Below, piece by piece: positions 62,879-64,000 of a stretch of DNA of 64,000 nt. The stretch is from Hwangdonia seohaensis (GTDB taxonomy: Bacteria; Bacteroidota; Bacteroidia; Flavobacteriales; Flavobacteriaceae). Position numbers and translations under genes: made by a program. Within the stretch, counting starts at the first letter, position 1. Each line of letters begins with the position of its first letter. The notes under the pieces were generated by a model. The model did no database searches. It was not told the origin of the DNA and was given only the letters and a program-made list of their open reading frames with translations. The stretch covers positions 124,001 through 188,000 of the forward strand of contig NZ_JAVSCK010000003.1 of the NCBI RefSeq assembly GCF_031932625.1. The letters run 5' to 3'.

Positions 62879-64000
62879 TTACTCACCCAAAAACGGATAG
62901 CGATAATCCACAGGCGTAACAAAGGTTTCTTTAATCATTCTAGGCGATACCCAACGCAATAAGTTTTGGGCGCTACCTGCTTTATCGTTTGTCCCAGATG
63001 CACGTGCCCCACCAAACGGTTGTTGCCCAACTACGGCACCCGTTGGTTTGTCGTTAATATAAAAATTTCCGGCGGCGTTTTGCAACGCTTCCGTAGCCTC
63101 GATAATCGCATATCTGTCGGTTGAAAGAACAGCGCCCGTTAAAGCGTATTCGCTAGTTTCGTCAACTAATTTTAAGGTTTCAGAATATTTGTTTTCATCA
63201 TACACATAAATAGTTATAATCGGGCCAAATAACTCAGTACACATGGTTTCGTACTTGGGGTTTGTGGTAACAATAACGGTTGGCTCAATAAAGTAGCCTT
63301 TGCTCTTATCGTAGTTTCCACCTGCAATAATTTCGGCATCCGCATCATTTTTGGCAGCGTCGATATAAGAGGCTAATTTATCAAAAGACCCTTCGTTAAT
63401 AACGGCTGTGATAAAGTTGCCCATATCTTCTGGCGATCCCATTTTGAAAGACTTCACATCTTCAAGCACGAATTTTTTAACATCGTCCCATAAATTAGAA
63501 GGAATATAAGCTCTTGAAGCGGCACTACATTTTTGACCTTGAAACTCGAAAGCACCTCTGGAAATAGCCGTAGCTACTTGTTTTGCAACGGCAGATTTAT
63601 GTGCGATAATAAAATCCTTTCCACCAGTTTCGCCCACTATTCTTGGGTAGGTTTTATAGTTTTCAATGTTATTTCCTATTTGTTTCCATAAGTTTTGAAA
63701 AACAGGGGTGGAGCCCGTGTAGTGCAATCCAGAAAAATGTGGACTCGCCATAACCGTATCGGTAATCATACCTGGGTTACCAAAAACCACATTGATAACA
63801 CCGGCAGGAACGCCAGCTTCTTTAAAAACATCCATAATCACTTTAGCCGAATATATTTGATTGTTACTTGGTTTCCACACCACAACATTCCCCATTAGCG
63901 CCATACACGCCGGTAAGTTTCCAGCAATGGCCGTAAAGTTAAAAGGCGTAACCGCATAGGTAAATCCTTCAAGTGGACGGTATTCAATACGGTTCCAAGC
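62879..64000 (-). CDS. pruA: L-glutamate gamma-semialdehyde dehydrogenase PruA (5' end outside the window)
   Basis: C-terminal 373 residues of the 1-pyrroline-5-carboxylate dehydrogenase; the frame is open to the right edge, so the gene continues beyond it. Aldehyde dehydrogenase motifs: TPFNFTAIAGNLP (edge), GNVVVWKPSNNQ, TGSTPVFQNLW, VGETGGKDF (catalytic Glu), FEFQGQKCSAASRAY (catalytic Cys), TELFGPIITIYVY and QQPFGGARASGTNDKAG. The last is typical of the P5CDH group. It oxidises glutamate semialdehyde to glutamate in proline use. The first part of the protein, normally about 170 residues, is not visible. Confidence 0.95.
   Translation of the reverse strand, partial: AWNRIEYRPLEGFTYAVTPFNFTAIAGNLPACMALMGNVVVWKPSNNQIYSAKVIMDVFKEAGVPAGVINVVFGNPGMITDTVMASPHFSGLHYTGSTPVFQNLWKQIGNNIENYKTYPRIVGETGGKDFIIAHKSAVAKQVATAISRGAFEFQGQKCSAASRAYIPSNLWDDVKKFVLEDVKSFKMGSPEDMGNFITAVINEGSFDKLASYIDAAKNDADAEIIAGGNYDKSKGYFIEPTVIVTTNPKYETMCTELFGPIITIYVYDENKYSETLKLVDETSEYALTGAVLSTDRYAIIEATEALQNAAGNFYINDKPTGAVVGQQPFGGARASGTNDKAGSAQNLLRWVSPRMIKETFVTPVDYRYPFLGE

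Overview
The window looks like a low-G+C chromosome segment of a marine-type member of the Flavobacteriaceae (Bacteroidota). The signs are: Bacteroidota-type promoters (TAnnTTTG at -7, sometimes with TTTG 20 nt upstream), type IX secretion (a PorT protein and C-terminal sorting domains on two secreted proteins), a lipoprotein TamA relative (TamL type), an Hpt-Adk fusion, and lipoproteins of families typical of this group (DUF4136, DUF4197). No rRNA or tRNA gene was recognised. Genus cannot be given from sequence alone.

Layout. 1-5 kb: purine genes (purK-purE, divergent hpt-adk), a small membrane protein, obgE and a voltage-gated-type K+ channel. 5-15 kb: secreted or envelope proteins, namely a DUF4136 lipoprotein, an M64 metallopeptidase with a T9SS sorting domain, a small lipoprotein, a 2,038-residue alpha-2-macroglobulin homologue and a TPR protein. 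15-31 kb: housekeeping metabolism (mpl, purM, B12-dependent ribonucleotide reductase, prfA, pyrF, a BtuF-like protein, a PqqB-like hydrolase, and the B12-dependent fused acyl-CoA mutase IcmF). 31.3-38.8 kb: a complete type II-C CRISPR-Cas9 locus, inserted between icmF and a block that looks like conserved core genome. 38.8-49.4 kb: accD, fbaA, tamL, an rRNA methyltransferase, porT, ubiE and trkA-trkH. 49.5-64 kb: two small proteins, an aminotransferase, a fatty acid desaturase, rsmG, a TPR protein, a 1,634-residue T9SS surface protein, an ECF42-type sigma factor with its YciI/DGPF partner, a ClC protein, and the 5'-truncated pruA at the right edge.

The CRISPR locus is the most notable system. 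Its order is tracrRNA (minus), cas9 (plus), a 30-repeat array (plus), then cas2 and cas1 (minus, converging on the array). This differs from the common cas9-cas1-cas2-array order. The tracrRNA can be read in full: promoter with both boxes, anti-repeat, a nexus-like hairpin, a GAAA-capped hairpin, and a UUCG-capped terminator. The leader end forms a perfect 12-bp inverted repeat with the first 7 bases of repeat 1 and the 5 bases before it, so the leader RNA could mask the tracrRNA-pairing part of that repeat. Two spacers (7 and 10) are near-identical variants.

Other items for a second look: SusC/RagA-like TonB-receptor signatures inside the alpha-2-macroglobulin, palindromic repeat units inserted in frame in the IcmF linker, a heptamer repeat (5 units) directly abutting the obgE start codon, and several dispersed intergenic repeat families. 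Three B12-linked genes (nrdJ, btuF-like, icmF) lie within 12 kb. All functions are inferred by reading motifs; no database search was run.
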